Positions 24,092 through 32,748 of a stretch of DNA of 64,000 nt are shown here, one piece after another. Origin of the DNA: Catenibacillus scindens. Its GTDB lineage: Bacteria > Bacillota > Clostridia > Lachnospirales > Lachnospiraceae. The DNA lies in the NCBI RefSeq assembly GCF_014202115.1, contig NZ_JACHFW010000003.1:1-64000 (forward strand), read 5' to 3'. Under the pieces are notes generated by a model that worked only from the letters and a program-made list of their open reading frames with translations, was not told the origin of the DNA and made no database searches. Position 1 is the stretch's first letter; the number at the start of each line of letters is the position of its first letter. Both the position numbers and the translations under genes were made by a program.

Positions 24092-25957
24092 TTATTGTGC
24101 TTTCACCTTTGTCCACAGCTCAGCAAACAATTGTTTTATTTCTGTATCCTGATATACAAAAATCTCATTATTAGCCCCATGGATATCCGGAACGTAAGCC
24201 CCGATCCCCGCGTAAGTTGTCTCCTGCATGGCCTCATAGGCGGATGCAACAACGGAAGTGTAACCTACATATTCTGTATTTGCCAGGGCCACATCGTCTC
24301 TGAGCATAAAATCAATAAACTGATGGGCCAGTTCTGTCTCCTGACAGTCTTTTGTGATCACCATGGCGTCATACCAGAGATTGGTCCCCTGCCCCGGCGT
24401 ATAATAATCCATATTTTCATTCTCACTCATAATATAGGAAGCATCGCCGGAATAAACAATGGCCAGGGCCTTATTTCCGCTGATCATATTGTCGATCACA
24501 TCGTCCCCGGCGTAAACCGGGTTCATCGTATCCCGCTGGGCAATAAGCCAGTCGTAGGCTTTCTGGATCTCCTCCTCATTGTGGGTGTTCATAGAATAGC
24601 CAAGGGCTTTTAATGCCACCATAAAGGAATCCCGCTCACTGTCATACATATAGAGATTCCCCTTATATTTTGGATTCATCAAAACATCCCAGCCCTGGGA
24701 AATATCTTCAGAGCTAACCTGAGTGGTATCGTAAAGAATCCCCACCGTCCCCCAGAAATATGGCACCGAATAGACATTGCCCGGATCATAGCTTTTATCC
24801 ATCACCTCAGACATAAGTCCGTCTTTATTGGTGATCCTATCCCACTGAATGGGCTGGAGATATTCCTCCCGTATCAGCCGCTCAATCATATAGTCTGACG
24901 GCACAAGAACATCGTAGCGCTCACCGCTGCTTAACTTTGTGTACATCATTTCATTGGATTCGAAAGTGTCGTAGATGACCGTACAGTCATATTCATCTTC
25001 AAACTGCGTCAGCAGATCCGGATCAATGTACTCCCCGGCATTGTACACATACAGTGTTTTTTTGCCGCCTTTTCCGGCCGCCCAAATCCCCGCCACAAGA
25101 CAGACAATGATCAGGCAGGCTGCTGCCGCCCCAATATATGTACGTTTCCTGTGCTTTGAGTAGGAATTTTCCGTATTTTTCTTCTTTTTCCGGATCACCG
25201 GGATAACATTGACACAAAGAAGAATTACCACAATGACCACAATCACAATGGTAGACAGGGCGTTAATCGTTGGATTGATCCGTTTGGTCATATTATACAC
25301 AATGATGGAAATATTTTTTACCCCATTTCCCGACACAAAATAGGAAATAACAAAGTCGTCAAAAGACATCGTAAATGCCAGGAGAGCGCCGGCAAACACG
25401 CCGGGACGGATCATTGGCAGGATGACTTTAGTCAGCGCCTGGAAAGGCGTGGCCCCAAGATCCATAGCCGCGTTGGCAAGATTTGGGTCAAGACTGCGCA
25501 CTTTGGGATACACGCTTGTGATCACAAAGGGGGTGCAGAAGCTGATGTGGGCCAGAAGCATGGTCCAGTAGCCTTTGGGCATCCCTATGGATGAAAATAG
25601 CAGCATCAGGGATATAGCTGAGACAATATCCGGATTCAGGATAGGGATATTATTTACGTTAAGGAGATATTCTCTTAAAAACTTTCTTGACTTTGACAGT
25701 CCCAGGGCCGTCATCGTCCCCAGAACTGTAGAGATCACCGTGGACAGCAGCGCCACAGTCACCGATACATAAACTGCCGACATGATCTCACTGTTGGACA
25801 GAAGATCTTCGTACCAGCGCAGTGAAAACCCGGTAAAATTGGTCAGCGATTTTGACGAATTAAAGGAATATATCACTGTGACCAGGATCGGCAGGTAGAA
25901 AAATATAAAGCACAGGGCCATATAAAATCTTGATAAAAAACGTCTTAATCTTTTCAT
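24092..25957 (-). CDS. Spermidine/putrescine ABC transporter PotC-PotD fusion, 621 aa
   Basis: Residues 1-260 are an ABC permease of PotC type with six helices and the EAA-like loop AAMDLGATPFQALTKVILP. A charged linker (KKKKNTENSYSKHRKR) and a further helix (about 275-295) follow. Residues 300-621 are a PotD-type polyamine-binding protein: LYVYNAGEYIDPDLLTQFE, YDVLVPSDYMIERL and VYSVPYFWGTVGILYDT. PotD is therefore tethered to the outside of the membrane instead of being a free lipoprotein. AGGAGGGG precedes the ATG. Follows potB by 9 bp. Confidence 0.93.
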   Translation of the reverse strand: MKRLRRFLSRFYMALCFIFFYLPILVTVIYSFNSSKSLTNFTGFSLRWYEDLLSNSEIMSAVYVSVTVALLSTVISTVLGTMTALGLSKSRKFLREYLLNVNNIPILNPDIVSAISLMLLFSSIGMPKGYWTMLLAHISFCTPFVITSVYPKVRSLDPNLANAAMDLGATPFQALTKVILPMIRPGVFAGALLAFTMSFDDFVISYFVSGNGVKNISIIVYNMTKRINPTINALSTIVIVVIVVILLCVNVIPVIRKKKKNTENSYSKHRKRTYIGAAAACLIIVCLVAGIWAAGKGGKKTLYVYNAGEYIDPDLLTQFEDEYDCTVIYDTFESNEMMYTKLSSGERYDVLVPSDYMIERLIREEYLQPIQWDRITNKDGLMSEVMDKSYDPGNVYSVPYFWGTVGILYDTTQVSSEDISQGWDVLMNPKYKGNLYMYDSERDSFMVALKALGYSMNTHNEEEIQKAYDWLIAQRDTMNPVYAGDDVIDNMISGNKALAIVYSGDASYIMSENENMDYYTPGQGTNLWYDAMVITKDCQETELAHQFIDFMLRDDVALANTEYVGYTSVVASAYEAMQETTYAGIGAYVPDIHGANNEIFVYQDTEIKQLFAELWTKVKAQ

Positions 25958-25966
25958 CTGCCCCTC

Positions 25967-26785
25967 CTAGTTCTCTTTCGTGTCGATTTTTTTCATAACT
26001 TTCATAAAGATCAAAATGACCGCCGCTAACAGCAGGGAAATGGCACTGCCGAAATTCCAGTCGCCCACAGATATAAACTGGCTCTCAATGAGATTGCCGA
26101 TGAGGACATACTGTCCGCCGCCAAGGAGCTTTGGAATGACAAAGGTAGAGATGGACATAAGAAACACCATCAGGCATCCGTTGAGGACACCGGGCATGGA
26201 CATTTTTAAAATGATCTTCTGAAAGGTCTGGACGGGATTAGCCCCCAGATCGTAAGCCGCTTCAATAAGAGAATGATCCATTTTGCTTAATGAGGTGTGA
26301 ATAGGAATGATCATAAACGGCAGAAAATTACAGACCATCCCAAGGATCACGGAAAAATCCGTATACATAAGACTCAGCGGCCCAAGGCCAAGTTTGCCCA
26401 GAATGTTATTGACAATGCCATGGTCCGCCAGCAGATTCATCCATGCGTAAGTGCGCAAAAGCATGTTGATCCATGTAGGGATAGTCACGCCTAAAATCAG
26501 AAGTCCCTGAACTTCCTCCCGGCATCTAGCGATAATATAAGCCAGGGGATAGCCCACCACAAGGCAGATCACCGTTGTGACAACGCCCATCTTCACGGAT
26601 TTCCAGAACACATTCAGGTATGTAGGCTCAATGATCTTTGCGAAATTGTCCAGAGTGAAATTCAATGTTTTTACTTCATTCCCGCTGGTGGTAAAAGCGT
26701 AGAGGGCAATAAGGATCAACGGCACCGCGATCATCAGGGCCGACCACAAAATATAGGGATAAGTTAATTTTCTAAAATGCTTCAT
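25967..26785 (-). CDS. potB: Spermidine/putrescine ABC transporter permease
   Basis: 272-residue inner-membrane permease with six predicted helices. The EAA loop EAAYDLGANPVQTFQKIILKM contacts PotA. The N-terminus LTYPYILWSALMIAVPLILIALYAF is typical of PotB. The start codon overlaps the potA stop by one base (TAATG) and is preceded by GGGAGG. Forms the transport pore with the PotC part of the next gene. Confidence 0.95.
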   Translation of the reverse strand: MKHFRKLTYPYILWSALMIAVPLILIALYAFTTSGNEVKTLNFTLDNFAKIIEPTYLNVFWKSVKMGVVTTVICLVVGYPLAYIIARCREEVQGLLILGVTIPTWINMLLRTYAWMNLLADHGIVNNILGKLGLGPLSLMYTDFSVILGMVCNFLPFMIIPIHTSLSKMDHSLIEAAYDLGANPVQTFQKIILKMSMPGVLNGCLMVFLMSISTFVIPKLLGGGQYVLIGNLIESQFISVGDWNFGSAISLLLAAVILIFMKVMKKIDTKEN

Positions 26786-27828
26786 TAGTATCCTCCCATC
26801 CGGCACATGACATGGATATCCTCAGGGCCAAAAAGAAGGCCCACTTCCCGTCCCACCGGGGCGAAATCTGTTGTGTGGATCATATAAGTACGCGCAGATG
26901 TTTCCACAAGGATCTCATAATGGACCCCTTTAAAAGTGACTGAGCGGACTGTCCCTGTGATCTTGGCCCGGTCCGGCTCCACAATATCCAGATCCTCAGG
27001 GCGAAGGACAACCTCAATAGCCTCGTTGTCCTCAAAGCCTTTGTCCACACATTCAAACTGGAAGCCGTCAAACTCTACCAGGTAATCTTTGATCATAATT
27101 CCATCAATAATATTGGACTCACCGATAAAACTGGCAACAAACCGGTTTTCCGGCTCGTTGTAAATATCTGTTGGCGATCCGATCTGCTGGATCTCCCCGT
27201 CATTCATAACCACCACTGTGTCGGACATAGACAGGGCCTCCTCCTGGTCATGAGTCACGTAAATAAAGGTGATCCCCACCTCCTGCTGGATCTTTTTCAG
27301 CTCCCGCTGCATATCTTTGCGCATTTTCGCGTCCAGGGCTCCCAAAGGCTCGTCTAAAAGCAGCACTTTAGGTTCATTGACAAGGGCCCGCGCAATGGCC
27401 ACTCTCTGCTGCTGCCCGCCGGAAAGAAGGGTCACATCCCGGCTACCAAAGCCTTCCAGCCCCACAAGCTTTAACATCCGCTCCACCTTCTGCCGGATCA
27501 CATTTTTGTCCATTTTCTTAATGTTCAAGCCAAAGGCAATATTTTCAAAAACATTCATATGGGGAAACAGGGCATACTTCTGAAACACAGTGTTGACTTC
27601 CCGCTTATAAGGCGGCACTTTGGAAATTTCAATGCCGTTAAACAATACCTGGCCGTCGCTGGGTTCCTCAAACCCGGCGATAATCCGCAGAGTCGTCGTC
27701 TTTCCGCAGCCGCTGGGCCCTAAAAGGGTGAGAAATTCATTTTCATAAATATCCAGGTTAATGCCCCGAAGCACCTGCTGATCTTCAAAATTTTTCGTAA
27801 GGTTTTTCAATTCAATTAATTTATTCAT
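26785..27828 (-). CDS. potA: Spermidine/putrescine ABC transporter ATP-binding protein
   Basis: 347-residue ABC ATPase. Walker [10 protein letters not shown] near residue 39; Q-loop in [21 protein letters not shown]; signature [15 protein letters not shown] near 138; Walker [13 protein letters not shown] near 158; His switch in YVTHDQEEA. The C-terminal TOBE-like domain (about 240-347) includes [13 protein letters not shown]. The start is uncertain: a GTG at 27843 adds five residues; I prefer the ATG because similarity begins there. First gene of the pot operon. Confidence 0.95.
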   Translation of the reverse strand: MNKLIELKNLTKNFEDQQVLRGINLDIYENEFLTLLGPSGCGKTTTLRIIAGFEEPSDGQVLFNGIEISKVPPYKREVNTVFQKYALFPHMNVFENIAFGLNIKKMDKNVIRQKVERMLKLVGLEGFGSRDVTLLSGGQQQRVAIARALVNEPKVLLLDEPLGALDAKMRKDMQRELKKIQQEVGITFIYVTHDQEEALSMSDTVVVMNDGEIQQIGSPTDIYNEPENRFVASFIGESNIIDGIMIKDYLVEFDGFQFECVDKGFEDNEAIEVVLRPEDLDIVEPDRAKITGTVRSVTFKGVHYEILVETSARTYMIHTTDFAPVGREVGLLFGPEDIHVMCRMGGY

Positions 27829-27970
27829 CTTCCGCTTGTCCACTCCCTTAATATCCCATTAAAATGACGGCGGCGTAGAGATCCACAGGATCTTCGCCGT
27901 GCGTTCCCACTGATTATTTAAAAATTAGGGACTGTCCCCCCTTATAAAAAAACGTCTTTTATCAAAATAA

Positions 27971-28510
27971 CTATGACTTTTCAAAATTATCTTTTAATAT
28001 ATTAAATACCAATCGTTCTAAGTCTTCTCTATTTGGCAAATATAACTCATACTTTGAAACAAACAGATTACTGTCCATACCATAAGTTGCGTACTCCACT
28101 AGCAATTCATCTTTATTTCTACTCATGATAATACCGATCGGGGCATTATCATCCGGCATATTCTCTTCCATAGCGAAATATCCCAAATACATATAAAAGT
28201 AAAACCTTTCCCCAATTCCAAAAGAAATTTTTGGAGATTATCAATTAATCTTTGTTCCAAATCGCTTTCCGTATACTGATTTGATTCCGCCAGATTTAAA
28301 AATTCTAATGTATATGTGTTTTTTATAACATCCTCTGGTTTCTGAACCTCGATTCCTCGTTGTGCTAATGATAAAATTCCTTCTTTATCCCTGCTTACTG
28401 CCAAACGCAGAAATAATGCTGAGTCTATTTGTCGCTGAAGTTCTCTAACGCTCTAGTTTTCATTAACAGTTTGCCGCTCATAAAAACTCCGCTCCAAATC
28501 GTCATCAAGC
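27971..28510 (-). pseudogene. Broken YhcG-type PD-(D/E)XK nuclease gene (DUF1016)
   Basis: Three pieces of one protein can be read in different frames. A piece ending LERSFYERQTVNEN is followed by a TAG where the family has Trp (next SVRELQRQIDS). A middle piece is LAVSRDKEGILSLAQRG to YTESDLEQRLIDNLQKFLLELGKGF. After a deletion removing most of the nuclease core, a C-terminal piece reads NAPIGIIMSRNKDELLVEYA to NREDLERL (from 28192 down). Family members are about 330-370 residues. Nonsense, frameshift and deletion make this a clear pseudogene of an accessory/defence-type nuclease. Confidence 0.85.
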
Positions 28511-28591
28511 TTAATTTTACCTATAGTATATCCATTCCACAGCGCAAAATCAACCAGACTTATGCTCCAATATGTATTTCCTATTATTTTC

Positions 28592-28636
28592 CCCGAACGG
28601 GGGGCGCACAGGGGGATGCCCGCGGCATCCCCCCTT
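28592..28636 (-). terminator. Paired GC-rich hairpins after the DUF6128-like gene
   Basis: GGGGGATGCC/GGCATCCCCC (28611-28633) starts 3 bases past the stop codon and is followed by CCCCGTTCGGGG. No T tract on the minus strand, so assignment as a terminator is tentative. Confidence 0.5.
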
Positions 28637-29833
28637 TTATGCCAGCTCCATGTACCAGTAGCCGAACTGCCCTGGCCCTATGGCGCTGGCCCTCACCGGT
28701 TTAAACTGGTTAAAGCCAAACATCCGGGCCATAAACCGCTCCCGCTCATAATCCACACCGGGAATGCCGAAAATAAATGTGCCATCATTTCTCCGGGCCA
28801 TGATCAGATGGCGGTAGCTGTAATATCCGTGGAGGAGAAAGCTGTTGCCGGCCAGCCGCCAGTATTTCATTGGCAGCATGCCGATATCCTGGGGTTCCAT
28901 GCGGACACAGGCGGTAATCTGGTCGTCGTCAAAGGGAAACATGCGCATTCCCTGATCCATGATCTTTTCCATAGGGGACTGGCTGCCGCCGACTTCCTCA
29001 TTGCCGCCATTTTCCACGCCTGTTTCGGCAGATGGCTGTACTTCTGCTCCCGCTTCCGTCTCTGGCGGCACTGTTGCCGTTTCAGCCATCTCCCCGTTCG
29101 AAAATTCCGCGGCTTCTATAGGCACAGTGCTGTCCAGCTTTTCAGGGAGATCAGAGTCGCCAAAATGGCGGAAAGCGTCAAAGGCCGTTTTCTGCTGCGG
29201 CCTTTCCCGGGACTCTCCGCCCTCTGCCGATACCTGCCCACTCGCCTCCTCTCCCTCCGATGCCGGCGCGCTCTCCTCCTCTTCTGCCAATGCCGGCGTT
29301 ATCCTAATCTCCTCCTTTTCTGTCAATACCGGCGCCGCTGCGCTCATCTCTATATCTTCAGCGGAAAACAGTGTCCTCCCCGTCTGTGCCGCTTCGGCTT
29401 CTTTTTCCGGCTCGTCCCTATAGGCTTCTGCCGGTTCCTCCCCCAACGGCGCAAATGTTTCCACGTTCAAAGCCTCGTCGTCCCAGCCTGTACCGTAAAT
29501 TTTCCCATTGTCTCCCCGGATAATCATTCCTTTAACATCTTCCAACGTATAGCCGGACCCTTCAATATTTTCCGAATCTGTCACCGCGTCCAGTTCCCCG
29601 GTATTGTTCTGGGTGACCAGATTTCCAAGATAAATACCCATGAGACGGCCTTCCCGGCGCACAAACATGTAGGCTAAAAATCTCACATCGCTTTTATGGT
29701 ACATATTTTTCATAGAAATGGTAATACGGCACTGACCGTTGCGGCTCTCCACCTTTGCGAACCCGGTGTTCATTGTCTTATTTCCCTGTTCATAAAGATA
29801 TATATATGAAATAAACCGATGATACCCAGCCAT
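28637..29833 (-). CDS. DUF6128-like protein of unknown function, 398 aa
   Basis: The N-terminal 115 residues look globular and regular (HRFISYIYLYEQGNKTMNTGFAKVE, then RFLAYMFVRREGRLMGIYLG). A long acidic Ala/Glu-rich low-complexity region follows (about 145-280). The C-terminal 115 residues are conserved-looking (MRMFPFDDDQITACVRMEPQDI, HLIMARRNDGTFIFGIPGVDYERERFMARMFGF). The N-C arrangement fits DUF6128-type proteins of Lachnospiraceae as I recall them. No signal peptide or membrane helix. GAGGAGG precedes the ATG at 29833. Function unknown; the linker separates two domains. Confidence 0.7.
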   Translation of the reverse strand: MAGYHRFISYIYLYEQGNKTMNTGFAKVESRNGQCRITISMKNMYHKSDVRFLAYMFVRREGRLMGIYLGNLVTQNNTGELDAVTDSENIEGSGYTLEDVKGMIIRGDNGKIYGTGWDDEALNVETFAPLGEEPAEAYRDEPEKEAEAAQTGRTLFSAEDIEMSAAAPVLTEKEEIRITPALAEEEESAPASEGEEASGQVSAEGGESRERPQQKTAFDAFRHFGDSDLPEKLDSTVPIEAAEFSNGEMAETATVPPETEAGAEVQPSAETGVENGGNEEVGGSQSPMEKIMDQGMRMFPFDDDQITACVRMEPQDIGMLPMKYWRLAGNSFLLHGYYSYRHLIMARRNDGTFIFGIPGVDYERERFMARMFGFNQFKPVRASAIGPGQFGYWYMELA

Positions 29834-30003
29834 ACGCACTCCTCCTCTATTCTGTGGCCACACCCTGTTTGGATATACACTACTTTATGCCTGGGAACAC
29901 CAATTTATTCATTGAGGTATTGCGGATTTTCCGCTCGACGTTCTCCGCTTTGGTCGGCGCTAAACGCGTGCCGCTGACACGCAGCGCCTCTCCGGACATA
30001 TCG

Positions 30004-30050
30004 CAAAAAAAGCATGGCAGACCGGAATTTATTTTCCGCATCTGCCATGC
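30004..30050 (-). terminator. Rho-independent terminator of the ABC-2 exporter operon
   Basis: Arms GCATGGCAG and CTGCCATGC with inner CGGAA/TTCCG pairs; on the minus strand the stem is followed by seven T. Located 17 bp past the permease stop. Confidence 0.88.
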
Positions 30051-30066
30051 CGTAAGTATTACGCGG

Positions 30067-31269
30067 TCAGGCGTTGAACATAAAATGCTCACTGTTAAAT
30101 GCTTTAATAATGATGCCTGAAAGGATGGCGCTAAATACCAGCGTGCTTCCAGCCGTCAGTACAAAATGTATCACGGTCAGCTCACGGGTAAAAATTTCAC
30201 CCAGGGCGAGAGACACATTGTAAACCGGCACCACATATTCCCATGTGTCATGCCCTCCGGATGTTGACAGCATGGTAATCATGCCGGCAACAATAACGAT
30301 AATATATAATGGACTGATGTACGTGGTTGCTTCCTTCATAGTCTTCGCCAGAACGGCCACCAGTCCCACAAGGGAGACGTAGAAAAAGGCCAGAAGAATC
30401 ATTAAAATAATAATCATGATCACCTGGGACGGGGTAAACCCAATGGCCATATTTCCTGTACCAAGAGCCTGGGGCATTGCAATGACCAGCGCTACAATGT
30501 AGATCACAGCGCTAAGCATGGACATACATGTGAGCGCCAAAAGCTTTCCAAGGACAATGTCGCTGCGGCGCACCGGGGTTACGAGCATACTCGCCATAGT
30601 TCCCCGCTCTTTCTCGCCGGTGATGGTGTCTGTTCCAAGGCTCATCGTTCCGGCAAACAACAGGATAGTAATGAGATAAGGCAGAAGCATGGATAAAATC
30701 TGTCCCGCCGCCCGCTGTTCGTCAATAATCTCTCCGCCGCCCTGGGCATTTACCGTAAATATAGTAAGCATTCCAAGATCGCCGATCCGTTCTTCAAGAA
30801 GGGATGGTCGCAGTACGCCGTCCAGCGCCGCGTTCAGCCTCGTCCATGCTTCGTTGGAATAGTCTTCCGACGGATTGTAAAAGACCTGGATATCCGGGAC
30901 AGCGCTTCCCTCGGTGTAATTTTCCACCTGTTCCATGAAATTTTCAGGGAAAATCATAATCAGGTCAATATTTCCCTGGGCTACCTGCTCTTTCATAGAG
31001 TCCAGATCTGCCGAAGCATCAAAGACTGTCATCTCAGCCTGGGAAAAGAAGTCGTCCAGGTAGGGACTGATCTCCTCCGGCATATTTTCCACATACACAA
31101 TGGACTTGTGAGATTCAATATCCTGAGTCATGCTCTGCGCCAGATAGCCCATCAGAGCGTACATGCCGATCATTAAGATCACCGGAAGGATAAAGAGAGA
31201 AAAGAGCATCTTAGGCTCTCTGAAAACCCGGCGCATTTCTTTATTAAATACAACTTTTAACCCTCTCAT
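30067..31269 (-). CDS. ABC-2 type transporter permease (NatB-like), 400 aa
   Basis: Exporter membrane subunit. One N-terminal helix (SLFILPVILMIGMYALMGYLA) is followed by a roughly 150-residue extracytoplasmic region. A cluster of five to six helices lies from about residue 190 (LLPYLITILLFAGTMSLG) with the conserved TDTITGEKERGTMASMLVTPV signature of ABC-2/NatB permeases. It is translated with the upstream ATPase (3-bp gap). The PadR gene at the head of the operon suggests induction by a toxic compound. Substrate unknown (sodium, drug or peptide). Confidence 0.92.
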   Translation of the reverse strand: MRGLKVVFNKEMRRVFREPKMLFSLFILPVILMIGMYALMGYLAQSMTQDIESHKSIVYVENMPEEISPYLDDFFSQAEMTVFDASADLDSMKEQVAQGNIDLIMIFPENFMEQVENYTEGSAVPDIQVFYNPSEDYSNEAWTRLNAALDGVLRPSLLEERIGDLGMLTIFTVNAQGGGEIIDEQRAAGQILSMLLPYLITILLFAGTMSLGTDTITGEKERGTMASMLVTPVRRSDIVLGKLLALTCMSMLSAVIYIVALVIAMPQALGTGNMAIGFTPSQVIMIIILMILLAFFYVSLVGLVAVLAKTMKEATTYISPLYIIVIVAGMITMLSTSGGHDTWEYVVPVYNVSLALGEIFTRELTVIHFVLTAGSTLVFSAILSGIIIKAFNSEHFMFNA

Positions 31270-31272
31270 AAT

Positions 31273-32046
31273 TTATGCCTCCTTCACATTCTGTCTGTAA
31301 AACTCAAAGAAGGCATCTTCAAGATCAGATGTCTGCGTCTGCGCTTCCAGTTCTTCCAGCGTTCCCATAGCCGCCAGGCGGCCGTCAATAATAATAGCAA
31401 TTCGGTCGCACAGTTTCTGAGCTTCCGACATCACATGGGTGGAGACAATAACGGTTTTCCCCTGCTCTTTTTCCATACGGAGATAATCCAGCACAGCACG
31501 GGCCGTAATAATATCCAGGCCGTTGGTGGGCTCATCAAAAATAATTATTTCCGGATCATGGACAAGGCTGACCGCAATGGAAACTTTCTGTTTCATACCT
31601 GTGGAAAGTTCTTCCACTTTTTTATTTTTAAAATCTGTAATGCCGAAATATTCAAAAAGTTCCTTTTTCCGGGCTTCCACCAGAGAATTATCCATGCCCC
31701 GGAGCCGTCCAAAAAAGGAAAACAGATAGTCCGGCGTAAAATACGGATCCATTTTAATCTCATTGGTAAGAAAACTGATCTTTGCCCGCACTTTTTCTGA
31801 GTCCCGGCAGACGTCCAGCCCGTCAATGGAGATAGAGCCGGAGGTAGGTTTCAGCAATGTTGCCAGACATCTGAGAGTTGTGGTCTTTCCTGCACCGTTA
31901 GTGCCGAGAAGTCCGAAGATCTCCCCCCTATCTACGGTCAGCGAAAGATCGTCCACCGCTTTTTTCTGGGTATCTTTTGTCTTGTGTTCTTTTTGCTGCT
32001 TTTTACTCAGCTTGTAAATTTTGGTCAGATTTTTTATCTCGATCAT
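31273..32046 (-). CDS. ABC transporter ATP-binding protein (NatA-like), 257 aa
   Basis: Walker A GTNGAGKTT near residue 48; signature in VEELSTGMKQKVSIAVSLVHDPE with STGMKQK; Walker B IIIFDEPTNGLD; H-switch VSTHVMSEAQKLCD. Length and short C-terminus fit exporters of the NatA class. Energises the ABC-2 permease at 30067. Preceded at 36 bp by a PadR regulator gene in the same operon. Confidence 0.94.
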   Translation of the reverse strand: MIEIKNLTKIYKLSKKQQKEHKTKDTQKKAVDDLSLTVDRGEIFGLLGTNGAGKTTTLRCLATLLKPTSGSISIDGLDVCRDSEKVRAKISFLTNEIKMDPYFTPDYLFSFFGRLRGMDNSLVEARKKELFEYFGITDFKNKKVEELSTGMKQKVSIAVSLVHDPEIIIFDEPTNGLDIITARAVLDYLRMEKEQGKTVIVSTHVMSEAQKLCDRIAIIIDGRLAAMGTLEELEAQTQTSDLEDAFFEFYRQNVKEA

Positions 32047-32081
32047 AAAACCTCTCTTTCTGAAGCAGATTGTGCCTGGTG

Positions 32082-32453
32082 TTAAGTAGGTTCTGTCCCT
32101 TCGCCGTCTTCCCAGGCGGCGGTCTGGGTCCCTTCCTTCTTACAGGAAGCCACCGTCCTGGCACACACAAGCATCTGCTCAAGGCGATGGATTTCTCTGT
32201 CCAGAACCTCCCCCCCCTTTTGGGTCAGGGCATAGCCTTTCCTGCTTTCCTCCTGCCAGGTCTGGACAATCCAGCCCTTTTTCTGCATCTTTCCCAGAGC
32301 GCCGTACAATGTGCCGGGTCCTAAATGGAGAGTGCCGCCGGACAACTCGTCTGTCATCTTCATAATATTGTAGCCGTATCCGGCGCCGGCAGACAGACAG
32401 AGGAGAATGTAAAAACTTGTTTCCGTCAGCGGTTCATATTTTTCCATAAGCAT
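32082..32453 (-). CDS. PadR family transcriptional regulator, 123 aa
   Basis: Winged helix repressor of PadR subfamily 2 type: TETSFYILLCLSAGAGYGYNIMK, LHLGPGTLYGALGKMQKKGWI (recognition helix) and ESRKGYALTQKGGEVLDREI (wing). Heads the operon with the NatA/NatB-like exporter. A 38-bp palindrome covering its own promoter at 32489-32526 is the likely operator, giving autorepression and ligand-relieved control of the pump. Confidence 0.93.
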   Translation of the reverse strand: MLMEKYEPLTETSFYILLCLSAGAGYGYNIMKMTDELSGGTLHLGPGTLYGALGKMQKKGWIVQTWQEESRKGYALTQKGGEVLDREIHRLEQMLVCARTVASCKKEGTQTAAWEDGEGTEPT

Positions 32454-32488
32454 CTCCTTCCTTATCTGCTGCCTTTATCACAGGCAAA

Positions 32489-32538
32489 ATATATCGTGCT
32501 TCGTTATATATCATAGCACGATATATGGAGTGTGTCAA
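32489..32538 (-). promoter_or_regulatory. PadR operon promoter with overlapping palindromic operator
   Basis: On the minus strand: TTGACA (32538-32533), 17-bp spacer, TATGAT (32515-32510), a near-consensus sigma-A promoter. Inverted repeats ATATATCGTGC (32489-32499) and GCACGATATAT (32516-32526) flank the -10; one arm lies exactly between -35 and -10. This is ideal for repression by the PadR protein. Confidence 0.75.
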
Positions 32539-32696
32539 TGAATTTACCTTATTTAACATAAACACTAGAGAAGACAAGCAATGATAGAAAGCATAATTCT
32601 ATTGATAAGTACGAAAGATAATTGTAAAATGAAAGTATATTACATGTAATTTTAATACATTTAACTTAAATATTTGCAAAAAAACCACAAATCAAA

Positions 32697-32725
32697 TTGT
32701 TAAACGGTAAAATACATGATATAAT
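32697..32725 (+). promoter_or_regulatory. Promoter of the AAA ATPase gene
   Basis: TTGTTA (32697-32702), 17-bp spacer, TATAAT (32720-32725). The start codon follows at 32749 after AAAAGGAGG. The rest of the 295-bp gap 32454-32748 is AT-rich and shows no gene. Confidence 0.7.
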
Positions 32726-32748
32726 ATTTTTTAAAAGGAGGATGCGCA

